From NCBI GenBank assembly GCA_029907605.1, contig JARYLO010000016.1, forward strand, positions 1 to 33,055: a stretch of DNA of 33,055 bases, given 5' to 3'. This stretch comes from Sedimentisphaerales bacterium (lineage in GTDB: Bacteria; Planctomycetota; Phycisphaerae; Sedimentisphaerales; Anaerobacaceae). Below, one piece after another: positions 24,335 to 32,140 of this stretch; positions within the stretch are counted from its first letter, which is position 1; each line of letters opens with the position of its first letter. The notes below the pieces were generated by a model, which worked only from the letters and a program-made list of their open reading frames with translations, was not told the origin of the DNA and did no database searches. The translations under genes and the position numbers were made by a program.

Positions 24335-24949
24335 CTACCCTGCCTCCAAGTCCACCACCAACTGTTCTGAAAGCAGATCTGCCTGACTAGCCACTATGCG
24401 TGTTGCACCTGTTGCCCCATTGATGATAAGGGCGTAATGGGTCTTGCCATCCCCAATAGCAACAACTGCCCAATTGGCGGTACCATCGGGCATAAAGCAA
24501 ATCCTGATCAGGTCATCGGTACCCAGGTCCTCGCCGGCAGCGGCCTCGGTACTGACATCCTCAAAATACACCCCTGCAGGCAGCATTACAGGCCTACAGA
24601 ATTGGTTAGTGACTATGCTGCCAGGATCGGTCTGGCCGGAGAAGAATGCACTGGTCGCAACCATTGCCCTGTTGTTGGCCCTATCTATGAGCAGGTAGAG
24701 CGGCTGTTGTTGCTCGATCGCCGCTATCCTCGCGTACCGGGCCATAAGCCTTACGTCCCTTGCCGCCTTCTCGACCATCAGCCTGCGATATGACCTGAGG
24801 TAGAAACCTCCCCCAAGGCCGGCAGCGATCGAGATGACTAGTACCACTACCATCAGCTCAATCAGTGTAAAACCGGCCTTGCCGTCATGAACCCTAGCGC
24901 CAAATAGCAGTGGTTCGCTAGTCGTTGTATATGTCGGCATTCTCCCCAT
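24335..24949 (-). CDS. gspH: GspH minor pseudopilin
   Basis: The ATG at 24949 has AGGAAGG about 5 bases upstream and is preferred to ATGs at 24967 and 24940. The product is 204 residues with an unusually long leader of 26 residues before 'G^FTLIELMVVVLVISIAAGL', with Glu at +5. The rest has 'AARDVRLMARYARIAAIEQQ' and 'LYLLIDRANNRAMVATSAFF', the GspH/FimT pattern of a helix followed by beta strands with small hydrophobic residues. The gene starts inside the end of gspG (32-base overlap), so expression is probably coupled. GspH joins the tip complex to the GspG shaft. Confidence 0.88.
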   Translation of the reverse strand: MGRMPTYTTTSEPLLFGARVHDGKAGFTLIELMVVVLVISIAAGLGGGFYLRSYRRLMVEKAARDVRLMARYARIAAIEQQQPLYLLIDRANNRAMVATSAFFSGQTDPGSIVTNQFCRPVMLPAGVYFEDVSTEAAAGEDLGTDDLIRICFMPDGTANWAVVAIGDGKTHYALIINGATGATRIVASQADLLSEQLVVDLEAG

Positions 24950-25343
24950 CGCCACCTTCCTGGCCATCTGCCCCTAGGCTGATAATGTCGTAACTGCCCT
25001 GATTGACCGCGCCCTCTGCCACATAGATGTAGGGGGTGCCCCATGGGTCTATTATCTGTGACTGCTTCAAGTATGGACCATTCCAGCCAGGATCGCCGGT
25101 GTTGTAAAGCAAGGCATCGAGACCCTCGGCATCGGACGGATACCTACCACAATCCATATAGAACCTATCTAGGGCATTCTCTATAAGAGCCATCTTGGCC
25201 CTTGCCAACTTGACCTTGCTGGTGCCCAAGGACCTGATCACATTGGGGGCAACGAATGTTGCCAGTATCCCTATGATCACGATCACCACAAGCAACTCGA
25301 CAAGTGTGAAGGCCCGCCTTTTTCTGTCTTTCCTGGCGTACAT
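24918..25343 (-). CDS. gspG: GspG major pseudopilin
   Basis: The 141-residue product is of usual length and has the prepilin helix 'FTLVELLVVIVIIGILATFV' from residue 12, with Glu at +5. The shaft-pilin core contains 'ENALDRFYMDCGRYPSDAEG', 'GPYLK' and 'DPWGTPYIY', which define GspG. The Asp-rich end ('LGADGQEGGDGENADIYND') matches the calcium-binding C-terminal loop. The residue before the cleavage site is Ala rather than the usual Gly (KRRA^FTL). The start has AAGGAG 8 bases upstream. GspG builds the pseudopilus that pushes substrates through the secretin. Confidence 0.95.
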   Translation of the reverse strand: MYARKDRKRRAFTLVELLVVIVIIGILATFVAPNVIRSLGTSKVKLARAKMALIENALDRFYMDCGRYPSDAEGLDALLYNTGDPGWNGPYLKQSQIIDPWGTPYIYVAEGAVNQGSYDIISLGADGQEGGDGENADIYND

Positions 25344-25406
25344 GAAAGCGTCTCCTTTAAGCCTATTACCTTAACTGGACTAGATCAGTCTTTATCTTGA
25401 CGCATA

Positions 25407-26678
25407 TCATCTTCCAACCGCCCCTAGCTGGCTGACCAGCATAGGAAGCAAGGTGGCTACGACTATGAATCCTATGACTACTGCCAACAACAGTATCAAT
25501 ATCGCCGGGAATATAGACATGAACCTGGTGATCGCCGCATCCGACTCAGCATCAAACATATCTGCTGCCTGCAACAGCAGTTCATCCAGCCTCCCTGTCT
25601 GTTCCCCAACCGCTGTAATCTGTACCAATAGTGGTGGAAAGTGGCCTGATTTTTCCAAGGGCTCAGCTATGCTGGATCCGCGTTTGACCTCTTCTGCAAC
25701 CCTGTCTATCTCCCTGGCCAGTAACTCGTTGCCAAGCGTATCCCTGACAACAGAAAGGGCCTCCAATATGGTCACGCCGCCCTTGGTCAAGGCACCAAGC
25801 GTCCTGGAGAAACGACCAACGGCAATAGTCCTCAATACAGATCCTAGGACAGGGATCTTGAGTTTGAAGCTATCCCACTGCAACCTGCCATCGGTCTTCA
25901 GCCAACGTATGCCGTATGCAATAGCCGCGATGACACCGGCAATGAATATCCAACCCTCGACCCTGGTGAATGCCTTATATGCCAGATCACCTGCACCAAG
26001 CAGCATCTGTGTAGGCAATGGAAGTGCGCTTCTGGACAGGTCCATTGTGGACATGACCTTTGGTAATATGAACGTAACGATGATCGTTACCGAGACGATA
26101 CCCAAACCAAGCACCAAGAGCGGATATGCAGAGGCGTTCTTGATGCTGGTCCTGATCTTTTCGTCCCTTCCCAGGATCTGGGCCAATTGCATCATGGTCT
26201 GGTCCAACATCCCACCTGTCTCCCCTACACGCACCATCGAGACGTAAAGGACGCTAAAGACCTTCGGATGCTTCGACATTGCCTCAGAAAGAGAGCTGCC
26301 GGAACTGACCGCGTCGATCAGGTCCTCCAAGAGTTCCCTTACAGCCGGCTTTCTTTGTTGATTCCTCAACAATTGGAGGCTGGCCATCAACGGCAGGCCC
26401 GCCCTCAATGCAGTGGCCAACTGTGTAGTTATGGCCAACAGATCCTTACTGGTTATGCCACCCCTGCCAAAGGTCCATTGTGAGCCCTCAGTAGCAGCCG
26501 ACTTGGTCTTGGTTGTTGCAGGGCTTGTGGCTGGCTGTTGGCCCTTCTGTATCACCTCTATGACAAAGCGACCCTTCTGTGCAAGGGCCGCCACCGCACT
26601 CTTGCGGTCAACCGCCTCAATGGTACCCGTTACGGTTGTACCGTGTCGATCTACAGCCTTGTATACGAATTCAGCCAT
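25407..26678 (-). CDS. gspF: GspF inner-membrane platform protein
   Basis: The 423-residue product has the family's N-terminal segment ('FVYKAVDRHGTTVTGTIEA') and two repeats of the cytoplasmic four-helix domain. The repeats are marked by 'VRVGETGGMLDQ' (149-160) and 'ITAVGEQTGRLDE' (354-366). Three membrane helices lie at about 185-207, 241-260 and 389-412. Length and topology are normal for GspF/PilC. The linker at 45-70 is rich in Thr/Ser/Ala. It starts 42 bases after gspE and is followed by 63 bases before gspG. GspF couples ATP-driven motion of GspE to pseudopilin insertion. Confidence 0.95.
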   Translation of the reverse strand: MAEFVYKAVDRHGTTVTGTIEAVDRKSAVAALAQKGRFVIEVIQKGQQPATSPATTKTKSAATEGSQWTFGRGGITSKDLLAITTQLATALRAGLPLMASLQLLRNQQRKPAVRELLEDLIDAVSSGSSLSEAMSKHPKVFSVLYVSMVRVGETGGMLDQTMMQLAQILGRDEKIRTSIKNASAYPLLVLGLGIVSVTIIVTFILPKVMSTMDLSRSALPLPTQMLLGAGDLAYKAFTRVEGWIFIAGVIAAIAYGIRWLKTDGRLQWDSFKLKIPVLGSVLRTIAVGRFSRTLGALTKGGVTILEALSVVRDTLGNELLAREIDRVAEEVKRGSSIAEPLEKSGHFPPLLVQITAVGEQTGRLDELLLQAADMFDAESDAAITRFMSIFPAILILLLAVVIGFIVVATLLPMLVSQLGAVGR

Positions 26679-26720
26679 CTTCTCAAAGGATGCCTATCAA
26701 GTGCGCAGCTGATCTACCGG

Positions 26721-28430
26721 CTATTCATCGCCTATGGTCTTTGCAACCCGCATCACCTCTTCAGGTGTGGTCTGGCCGGCCATCACCTTCAAGATCCCAT
26801 CGCGGACCATGCTCACATAGTCGGGAGGTGCGGCCCTGATGATCTGGTCTGTAGTGGGCCTCTTGGCGATCAGGTCCCTTATCGTACTGGTGACCCTCAA
26901 CAGCTCGAAGACCCCCATCCTGCCCAACATCCCTGTCTGGCCACAATACTTGCAGCCACAGCCCCTGTAGAACTTGACACCTGGCTGGACCTCAATTGAG
27001 CCATTGAGGCCCCTCAACAGTTTCCAATCAGGCTCGCAAGGCTCCTTGCAATGGGGGCAGATCTTCCTGACTAACCTCTGGGCCAAGACACCCTCTAGGG
27101 AGCTGGCCAACAGGAACGGCTCTATACCCATATCTATCAACCTGGTCACCGCACCTGCCGCATCATTGGTATGCAAGGTAGAGAAGACCAGGTGGCCAGT
27201 AAGTGCAGCCCTAATGGCTATATCAGCCGTCTCTCTATCCCTAATCTCTCCAACCATGACGATATCAGGGTCGTGCCTGAGGATATGACGCAGACCAGTA
27301 GCAAATGTGAGCCCCCTCTTGGGGTTGACCGGTATCTGATTTATGCCATCCAATTGGTATTCAACTGGATCTTCTATGGTGATCATCTTCACCGCAGGGG
27401 AGTATATCTTCTTGAGTGCGGCATATAGAGTTGTGGTCTTGCCGCATCCAGTAGGGCCTGTCACCAGTACGATCCCATAGGCCTTTCTGAGGCACTTCTC
27501 GAAGCCGGCAAGGGTTTCCGGCCTCATACCCAGATCCTCCAGGTCCATCAAGGCTGCGGACTTGTCCAGGATCCTCATGACCACTGCCTCACCATAGACC
27601 GTCGGCAAGGTAGAGACACGTAGATCGATCTTGCCCTTCTTGGTCGCAAACTCTATCCTACCATCCTGTGGTACGAATCGTTCAGCTATATTCATATTGG
27701 CCATGATCTTGATACGCGAAACGATGGCAGGATGCAGTCGCTTGGAAGAGGGCGTCTTCTCTACCAACATGCCGTCGATACGGTATTTTATCTTCAGCTC
27801 GTGCTCAAAGGGCTCTATGTGTATGTCGCTGGCCCGCTCCTCCAGTGCCTCCAGTATGATCAGATTGACCAGGTTGACCAAGGAGGGCTCTCTGGCAATC
27901 TCGCTGAGCTGGTCAGCAGAAAGCTCCTCACCTTCCAGGCTATCGGCCTTGTCCTGATCCTTAGGGGCCAGGTTATCCAACATCCTGGCCACATTACTGC
28001 CATAGTATCGTAGGATGGCATCGTCCATCTCCAATGGATCGGCATAGTACCTCAGTATAGGACTACCGGTTACCAGCCGTAGATCCTCCAGGGCCTCTGC
28101 CTGGAAGGGGTTGGTCATGGCCACTGCCAATCGTCCATCCTCAAACCTCAACGGCAGCAGGTGGTACTTGTAGACCAGGTCGGCAGGCACGAGCGACACC
28201 ACGTCTGCAGGTATGTTGATATCGGTCAGGTCCACACGGTCTATACCTGCCTGGATGGAAAGGGCCTCCAGTAACTGGGGCTCACTGACATATCCAAGCT
28301 CCAGCAGTATTAGGCCCAACTTTCGGTGAGACTGCTGCTGTTGTTGGAGGGCAATCTGGAGGTTGTTCGGGTCCAGATAGGACTTCTCACAGAGCAGCTC
28401 ACCAAGCCTTTTTCTCTTACCATTGGCCAT
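26721..28430 (-). CDS. gspE: GspE secretion ATPase
   Basis: This 569-residue hexameric motor powers pseudopilus assembly. The N-terminal MshEN/GspE-N domain (about 5-145) starts 'GKRKRLGELLCEKSYL'. The ATPase part has Walker A 'VTGPTGCGKTTTLY' (323-336), the Asp box 'TIEDPVEYQL', Walker B 'DPDIVMVGEIRDRE' (387-400) and the His box 'TGHLVFSTLHTNDAAGA'. A zinc site uses CPHCKEPC and the later GCGCKYC. The frame stays open to an ATG at 28607, and an ATG lies at 28466. I reject both because a -35/-10 pair (28465-28493) would start RNA near 28458, the extra residues do not look like GspE, and an AGAGG site sits ~6 bases before 28430. Confidence 0.95.
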   Translation of the reverse strand: MANGKRKRLGELLCEKSYLDPNNLQIALQQQQQSHRKLGLILLELGYVSEPQLLEALSIQAGIDRVDLTDINIPADVVSLVPADLVYKYHLLPLRFEDGRLAVAMTNPFQAEALEDLRLVTGSPILRYYADPLEMDDAILRYYGSNVARMLDNLAPKDQDKADSLEGEELSADQLSEIAREPSLVNLVNLIILEALEERASDIHIEPFEHELKIKYRIDGMLVEKTPSSKRLHPAIVSRIKIMANMNIAERFVPQDGRIEFATKKGKIDLRVSTLPTVYGEAVVMRILDKSAALMDLEDLGMRPETLAGFEKCLRKAYGIVLVTGPTGCGKTTTLYAALKKIYSPAVKMITIEDPVEYQLDGINQIPVNPKRGLTFATGLRHILRHDPDIVMVGEIRDRETADIAIRAALTGHLVFSTLHTNDAAGAVTRLIDMGIEPFLLASSLEGVLAQRLVRKICPHCKEPCEPDWKLLRGLNGSIEVQPGVKFYRGCGCKYCGQTGMLGRMGVFELLRVTSTIRDLIAKRPTTDQIIRAAPPDYVSMVRDGILKVMAGQTTPEEVMRVAKTIGDE

Positions 28431-28464
28431 ATATTGCCTCTTGCCTTCTTTGACCTGTACGGCC

Positions 28465-28493
28465 ATTGTATCCCGACCCCTAAACACAGACAA
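28465..28493 (-). promoter_or_regulatory. Promoter of the type II secretion operon
   Basis: On the minus strand TTGTCT (28488-28493), a 17-base spacer and TACAAT (28465-28470, 5 of 6). It predicts a start near 28458 and a leader of ~28 bases. The -10 overlaps an alternative upstream ATG at 28466, which argues that gspE begins at 28430. Confidence 0.55.
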
Positions 28494-28599
28494 TTCTATT
28501 CCATCTAGGGCACCAGAACCACCTGCTGCCAATATCCATGATCCAGTTACAGGCCGGCTTGTTACAAGAAAACCGTAGCCTACCTGCCCTACGAATCTC

Positions 28600-28628
28600 T
28601 TGATCACCCATAGATTAGGGGCTATACT
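28600..28628 (+). promoter_or_regulatory. Promoter of queF
   Basis: TTGATC (28600-28605), a 17-base spacer, then TATACT (28623-28628, 5 of 6). The predicted start near 28635 gives a leader of only about 12 bases that begins with the AGGAG ribosome binding site. It is divergent from the type II secretion promoter. Confidence 0.55.
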
Positions 28629-28646
28629 GCAAACAGGAGAATGCCT

Positions 28647-29000
28647 ATGGCCAGTAGCCAGATAGAGGTCTTCGAGAACCCCAAACCAGAGAGGGATTAT
28701 ACCATAACCATTAGGTGCCCTGAGTTTACCAGCCTCTGCCCTAGGACGGGCCAGCCAGATTATGGGCTGATCATGATCGACTATGTACCAGACAGGCTCT
28801 GCATAGAGCTAAAGAGCCTGAAGTTCTATCTCCAGGGCTACAGGAACCAGGGTATCTTCTACGAACGGCTGGTTAACCAGGTGCTCGATGACCTGGTGCA
28901 GGCCTGTAAGCCAAGGCGTATGACGGTCTTGGGCAGGTTCAGGCCCAGGGGCGGGATCACTACTGAGGTGAAGGCTGAATACACTGCATCTGGTACCTAA
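28647..29000 (+). CDS. queF: NADPH-dependent 7-cyano-7-deazaguanine reductase QueF (unimodular)
   Basis: QueF reduces preQ0 to preQ1 in queuosine biosynthesis in the cytoplasm. From the ATG at 28647 the protein has 117 residues, the size of the short, unimodular type. The catalytic Cys lies in 'FTSLCPRTGQPDYG', the conserved Asp follows in the same block, and 'IELKSLKFYLQGYRNQGIFY' is the NADPH/substrate motif. In this motif the 'RNxGxFxE' pattern reads RNQGIFYE, with Gln and Tyr where some members have His. An in-frame ATG at 28641 is only 1 base from AGGAG, whereas 28647 is 7 bases away and is preferred. The zinc-ribbon gene follows after 1 base. Confidence 0.95.
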   Translation: MASSQIEVFENPKPERDYTITIRCPEFTSLCPRTGQPDYGLIMIDYVPDRLCIELKSLKFYLQGYRNQGIFYERLVNQVLDDLVQACKPRRMTVLGRFRPRGGITTEVKAEYTASGT

Positions 29001-29001
29001 G

Positions 29002-29532
29002 ATGGCCATAACCTTCCATTGCCAGCACTGCGGCAAGAAGATAGAGGCCCCCGATGGCAGCGGGGGTAGATGGGGCAGGTGTCCTGCCTGTAACGGGAAG
29101 GTCTATGTACCCAGCCTAGACGAGGATGTGGACGATCTGAGGCTGGCCCCACTAGATGAAGCAGATGAACAGAAGAGGAGACAGATGCTGGCCGAGACAT
29201 TCGCCTTGACCAGCCAGATATTGCAGGAGAAGACCGTCCCCATCCCTGATGACCAGACACCCACGCAGCCAGATGACTCGCTGGTTATGCCCTTGCCAAG
29301 GATGTCAGACACAGAATTGCAGGAGGAGATCATAGGGTATCTACGGATGATGGCAGATGGGGATCTAGAAAAGGCCCAACTTAGTTCCGATATCATCGTT
29401 GCTCACGGCAGACAGGCCATAGCGGTCCTTGATCGCATAGCCCTAAGCCAGATACCGGACAAGCGGTTGGCGGCCATACCGCCCCACGTGATGTCCGCCC
29501 TTATACGTGACCTCAGGACCAAGATTACCTAG
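29002..29532 (+). CDS. Zinc-ribbon protein of unknown function
   Basis: The 176-residue protein starts with a zinc-ribbon-like finger: 'FHCQHCGKKIEAP' (C7, C10) and 'GRCPACNGKVYVP' (C27, C30), spaced as a four-Cys ribbon. The middle is acidic and probably unstructured (about 38-98). The C-terminal ~80 residues look helical ('LQEEIIGYLRMMADGDLEKA'). There is no signal peptide or membrane segment. I do not recognise the family beyond the finger; similar N-terminal ribbons are common in planctomycete proteins. It lies 1 base after queF and 48 bases before coaE, so it is probably co-transcribed with both. A role with nucleic acid or protein partners is possible but unsupported. Confidence 0.7.
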   Translation: MAITFHCQHCGKKIEAPDGSGGRWGRCPACNGKVYVPSLDEDVDDLRLAPLDEADEQKRRQMLAETFALTSQILQEKTVPIPDDQTPTQPDDSLVMPLPRMSDTELQEEIIGYLRMMADGDLEKAQLSSDIIVAHGRQAIAVLDRIALSQIPDKRLAAIPPHVMSALIRDLRTKIT

Positions 29533-29580
29533 GGCAAGTTTGACTGGCATAGGGTTGACAGTCCTGGCGGGGGTAGTAAA

Positions 29581-30222
29581 ATGACCAATAGTAAAGGCGG
29601 GCAGACCAAGAAGCCGGTCATCGGGATTATAGGCGGCATTGGGTCTGGTAAGAGTACTGTGGCCGTGGAGTTCGGCAGGCTAGGGTGTGCCGTCATACAT
29701 GCAGACCGGATTGCCCATCAAGTCCTCAATAGGCCAGATGTGCGGCAAAGGGTTATTGAGGCATTTGGTCAGGAGGTGGAAGGTCAGGACGGCCAGATCA
29801 ACCGGCAGCGACTAGCCCAGATCGTGTTCTCAGATCCAGCCAAGTTGGCCGAATTGAACCGTATGGTCCACCCGACAGTATTAAAAGAGGTGGAGGCGTT
29901 GATGGAGTTCTTCCAGGATTACACCGACGTACCGGCAATCGTCTTGGACATCCCGTTATTATTGGAGGTGGGCTGGAAGGACAGGTGCGACAGGCTAGTG
30001 TTCGTGGCCTGCGATCCGGTCAGGCGGGCCGAAAGGAACAGGCTGCTTGGCCCGGATCAGATCGCTGCCAGAGAAAAGTTCCAGATTCCTCTGGACAGCA
30101 AGGCTGCGGCTGCCGATAATATTATTGATAACAATTCGGACTTCTCGACATTGGCTAGACAAGTCGCTACGATCTTCGCAGATGTCTTGAAACATCATCG
30201 CGATTTGCAGTCGCAAGAATAG
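29581..30222 (+). CDS. coaE: Dephospho-CoA kinase
   Basis: CoaE catalyses the last step of coenzyme A synthesis, phosphorylating the ribose 3'-hydroxyl of dephospho-CoA. The 213-residue protein has the P-loop 'IIGGIGSGKST' (16-26), 'HADRIAHQVL' (40-49) with the catalytic Asp, 'NRMVHPTV' (93-100), 'VLDIPLLLEVGWK' (121-133) and the lid/adenine part 'ADNIIDNNSD'. Length is normal. The ATG has a GGGGG-type site 7 bases upstream. A TTGACA-N16-TAAAAT string overlaps the start codon but would give RNA lacking it, so the gene is probably read from the queF promoter. Confidence 0.95.
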   Translation: MTNSKGGQTKKPVIGIIGGIGSGKSTVAVEFGRLGCAVIHADRIAHQVLNRPDVRQRVIEAFGQEVEGQDGQINRQRLAQIVFSDPAKLAELNRMVHPTVLKEVEALMEFFQDYTDVPAIVLDIPLLLEVGWKDRCDRLVFVACDPVRRAERNRLLGPDQIAAREKFQIPLDSKAAAADNIIDNNSDFSTLARQVATIFADVLKHHRDLQSQE

Positions 30223-30227
30223 CCTGG

Positions 30228-30250
30228 GCCTTGGTATCATCTGCCAAGGC
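30228..30250. other. Hairpin just after coaE
   Basis: GCCTTGG, 9-base loop, CCAAGGC: a perfect 7-bp stem starting 5 bases after the coaE stop. No T-run follows on either strand, so it is not a standard intrinsic terminator. It might protect the 3' end of the mRNA or act with Rho. No convincing promoter for rho is visible in the rest of this 150-base gap. Confidence 0.4.
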
Positions 30251-30372
30251 AGGGTTGCGGTGTAGAAAAGTCCCTAGGACTTGCTGACCCTCAGGTTGCT
30301 GATTGGTAGCGGGCTTGTCTAAGCCAGGTCGATGGTTCCAAAGGTATTATTTATTCTAGGAGAAGGAAGGAT

Positions 30373-31953
30373 ATGGCTGGAAAGACCTCAAAAGGTCAAA
30401 AAATCGCACAAAGAAAAGGCAAGAAAAGAGACCAGGTTAGCCAGGAGCAACTGCTGCTAGACGAAGGGCAGGAACTGCCTGTGACTACTGAACAGCAGTC
30501 TGCCGCTGGCCAGACACCTAGTGCGCAACCTGGGCCAGAAGATGCTCAGGCTGGCGGTCTGGACTTGGAGGCATCTGTGTGCGCAGAAGGCAATGCTCCC
30601 ACTACCCAGCAGGTCCAGGATAATGCCCAGACTGGGCAAAAGACCCAGGAGGCGGAGTCTACGCATGCCAAATATGAAAGGATCAAGAAGGGCAACCTCT
30701 ATTTACGGGACCTGCAAAAGCTCTCTGTGGCCGAGTTGCATGAGATAGCCAAGAATGAAGGTCTGACCGAGTACAGCGGCCTGACCAAGCAAGACCTCAT
30801 ATTCATGATCATCAAGCAGAGGATCAAGGCCAATGGCCTTATGTATGGTGAGGGGGTCCTGGAGGTACTGCCAGATGGATATGGGTTCCTGCGGAATCCG
30901 GACTACAACTACCTTGCCAGCCCTGACGATATCTATGTCTCACCTTCGCAGATCAGGAGATTCGGGCTGCGAACCGGCAATATCGTCTCAGGGCAGATCC
31001 GGCCACCAAAGGATGGAGAGAAGTACTTTGCGCTACTTCGGGTAGAGGCGATCAACTATGAAGATCCTGAGCTATTGGCAGACAAGGTCGTATTCAGCGA
31101 TCTGACACCCTTGCATCCTAACCAAAGGCTTATCCTCGAGACCACCCCTGAAGAACTTAACATGAGGATCATCGACCTGATCACCCCTGTTGGCAAGGGG
31201 CAGAGGGGATTGATCGTCGCACCACCCAGGACAGGCAAGACCACCTTACTGCAGAAGATGGCCAACGCCATAAGCAGGAATCACCCTGAGGTCAAGCTCA
31301 TCGTCTTGCTGATAGATGAGAGGCCTGAAGAGGTGACGGAGATGGAAAGGGGTACTGCCGACGACGTAGAGGTCATTAGTTCTACGTTCGACGAGCCTGC
31401 ATCCAGACATTGCCAGGTGGCCGAGATCGTGATAGAGAAGGCAAAAAGGATGGTGGAGTACGGCCACGACGTGGTGATCTTGCTGGACAGCCTTACCCGC
31501 CTTGCCCGTGCATACAACAATGAGACCCCTCACTCTGGCCGGATCCTGACAGGCGGCGTGGATGCAGGGGCGTTGCAAATGCCCAAGAAGTTCTTCGGTG
31601 CTGCACGAAATGTAGAGAACGGTGGTTCATTGACCATCTTTGCCACCTGCCTTATCGACACCGGTTCAAAGATGGATGAGGTGATATTCGAGGAGTTTAA
31701 GGCCACAGGCAATATGGAGCTGCACCTAGATAGAAGGCTTGTGGATAAACGGGTGTGGCCTGCCATAGATATCAGCCGCAGTGGCACCAGAAAGGAGGAG
31801 CTCCTACTGGATCCGCGAGAGCTCCAGTTGACCTACAGGCTCAGGAAGGTACTCAGCGAGCTCAACCCAGTGGAGGCGGTGGAACTGCTCAAGAGCAGAC
31901 TGGCCAAGACCAGGACGAATGCCGAGTTCTTGCTAACGATGAATCTCGACTAG
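30373..31953 (+). CDS. rho: Transcription termination factor Rho, with N-terminal extension
   Basis: The 526-residue protein is the hexameric RNA-dependent ATPase that ends transcription. Residues 1-100 are a charged, Gln/Glu/Ala-rich, low-complexity extension that begins basic ('[18 protein letters not shown]'). It is absent from the 419-residue E. coli protein but common in high-GC and planctomycete Rho. The Rho N-domain (about 108-150) and cold-shock RNA-binding domain (152-225, '[20 protein letters not shown]') follow. The ATPase has Walker A 'APPRTGKT' (283-290), '[14 protein letters not shown]', Walker B '[16 protein letters not shown]' and the RNA-gripping '[20 protein letters not shown]'. 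A strong AGGAGAAGGAAGG site precedes the ATG. It is convergent with the permease operon. Confidence 0.97.
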   Translation: MAGKTSKGQKIAQRKGKKRDQVSQEQLLLDEGQELPVTTEQQSAAGQTPSAQPGPEDAQAGGLDLEASVCAEGNAPTTQQVQDNAQTGQKTQEAESTHAKYERIKKGNLYLRDLQKLSVAELHEIAKNEGLTEYSGLTKQDLIFMIIKQRIKANGLMYGEGVLEVLPDGYGFLRNPDYNYLASPDDIYVSPSQIRRFGLRTGNIVSGQIRPPKDGEKYFALLRVEAINYEDPELLADKVVFSDLTPLHPNQRLILETTPEELNMRIIDLITPVGKGQRGLIVAPPRTGKTTLLQKMANAISRNHPEVKLIVLLIDERPEEVTEMERGTADDVEVISSTFDEPASRHCQVAEIVIEKAKRMVEYGHDVVILLDSLTRLARAYNNETPHSGRILTGGVDAGALQMPKKFFGAARNVENGGSLTIFATCLIDTGSKMDEVIFEEFKATGNMELHLDRRLVDKRVWPAIDISRSGTRKEELLLDPRELQLTYRLRKVLSELNPVEAVELLKSRLAKTRTNAEFLLTMNLD

Positions 31954-31955
31954 GC

Positions 31956-31976
31956 TGCCAACAAGGTCACTTGGCA
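31956..31976. other. Weak hairpin between convergent rho and small membrane gene
   Basis: TGCCAA, 9-base loop, TTGGCA: a perfect 6-bp stem located 3 bases after the rho stop and covering the stop of the convergent gene. No T-run. It may be a weak bidirectional end signal; this is uncertain. Confidence 0.3.
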
Positions 31977-32140
31977 CCACCTTTCATGAAGGCTGGGGCC
32001 GAGATGAACCAAAGGATGCAGCCATCTATGCATAGCTGTTTCATGACCGGGTCTTTGAGCCAGTTTACGGCAAATAGCACCGGCGGGATTATCGTCAGAC
32101 CCAGTGCGCATATGCCGATAAGCATTGCGAATGTCCTCAT
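31967..32140 (-). CDS. Small membrane protein coupled to the NCS1-type permease (57 aa)
   Basis: This ORF encodes 57 residues starting 'MRTFAMLIGICALGLTIIPP' and ending 'MKGGAK'. There are two hydrophobic stretches (about 4-26 and 38-52, the second 'CIDGCILWFISAPAF'), so it probably spans the membrane once or twice. Its ATG overlaps the stop of the permease gene as ATGA, which is strong evidence for coupled translation and for the ORF being real despite its size. I do not recognise a named family. Small membrane proteins encoded next to sodium-solute-type transporters sometimes act as accessory subunits, and that is the natural guess here. Confidence 0.75.
   Translation of the reverse strand: MRTFAMLIGICALGLTIIPPVLFAVNWLKDPVMKQLCIDGCILWFISAPAFMKGGAK

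Noticed and set aside
25453-26247. 264-residue + strand ORF inside gspF
   Set aside because: Antisense to a clear GspF. Ser/Met/Asn-rich with no recognisable domain.
29555-29582. TTGACA-N16-TAAAAT as a coaE promoter
   Set aside because: The -10 overlaps the coaE start codon, so RNA would begin inside the gene, and no other start precedes the P-loop. Probably chance.
30251-30372. Promoter for rho (TATTAT near 30345, TTGTCT near 30315)
   Set aside because: The spacer is 24 bases, and no other pair has acceptable boxes and spacing.
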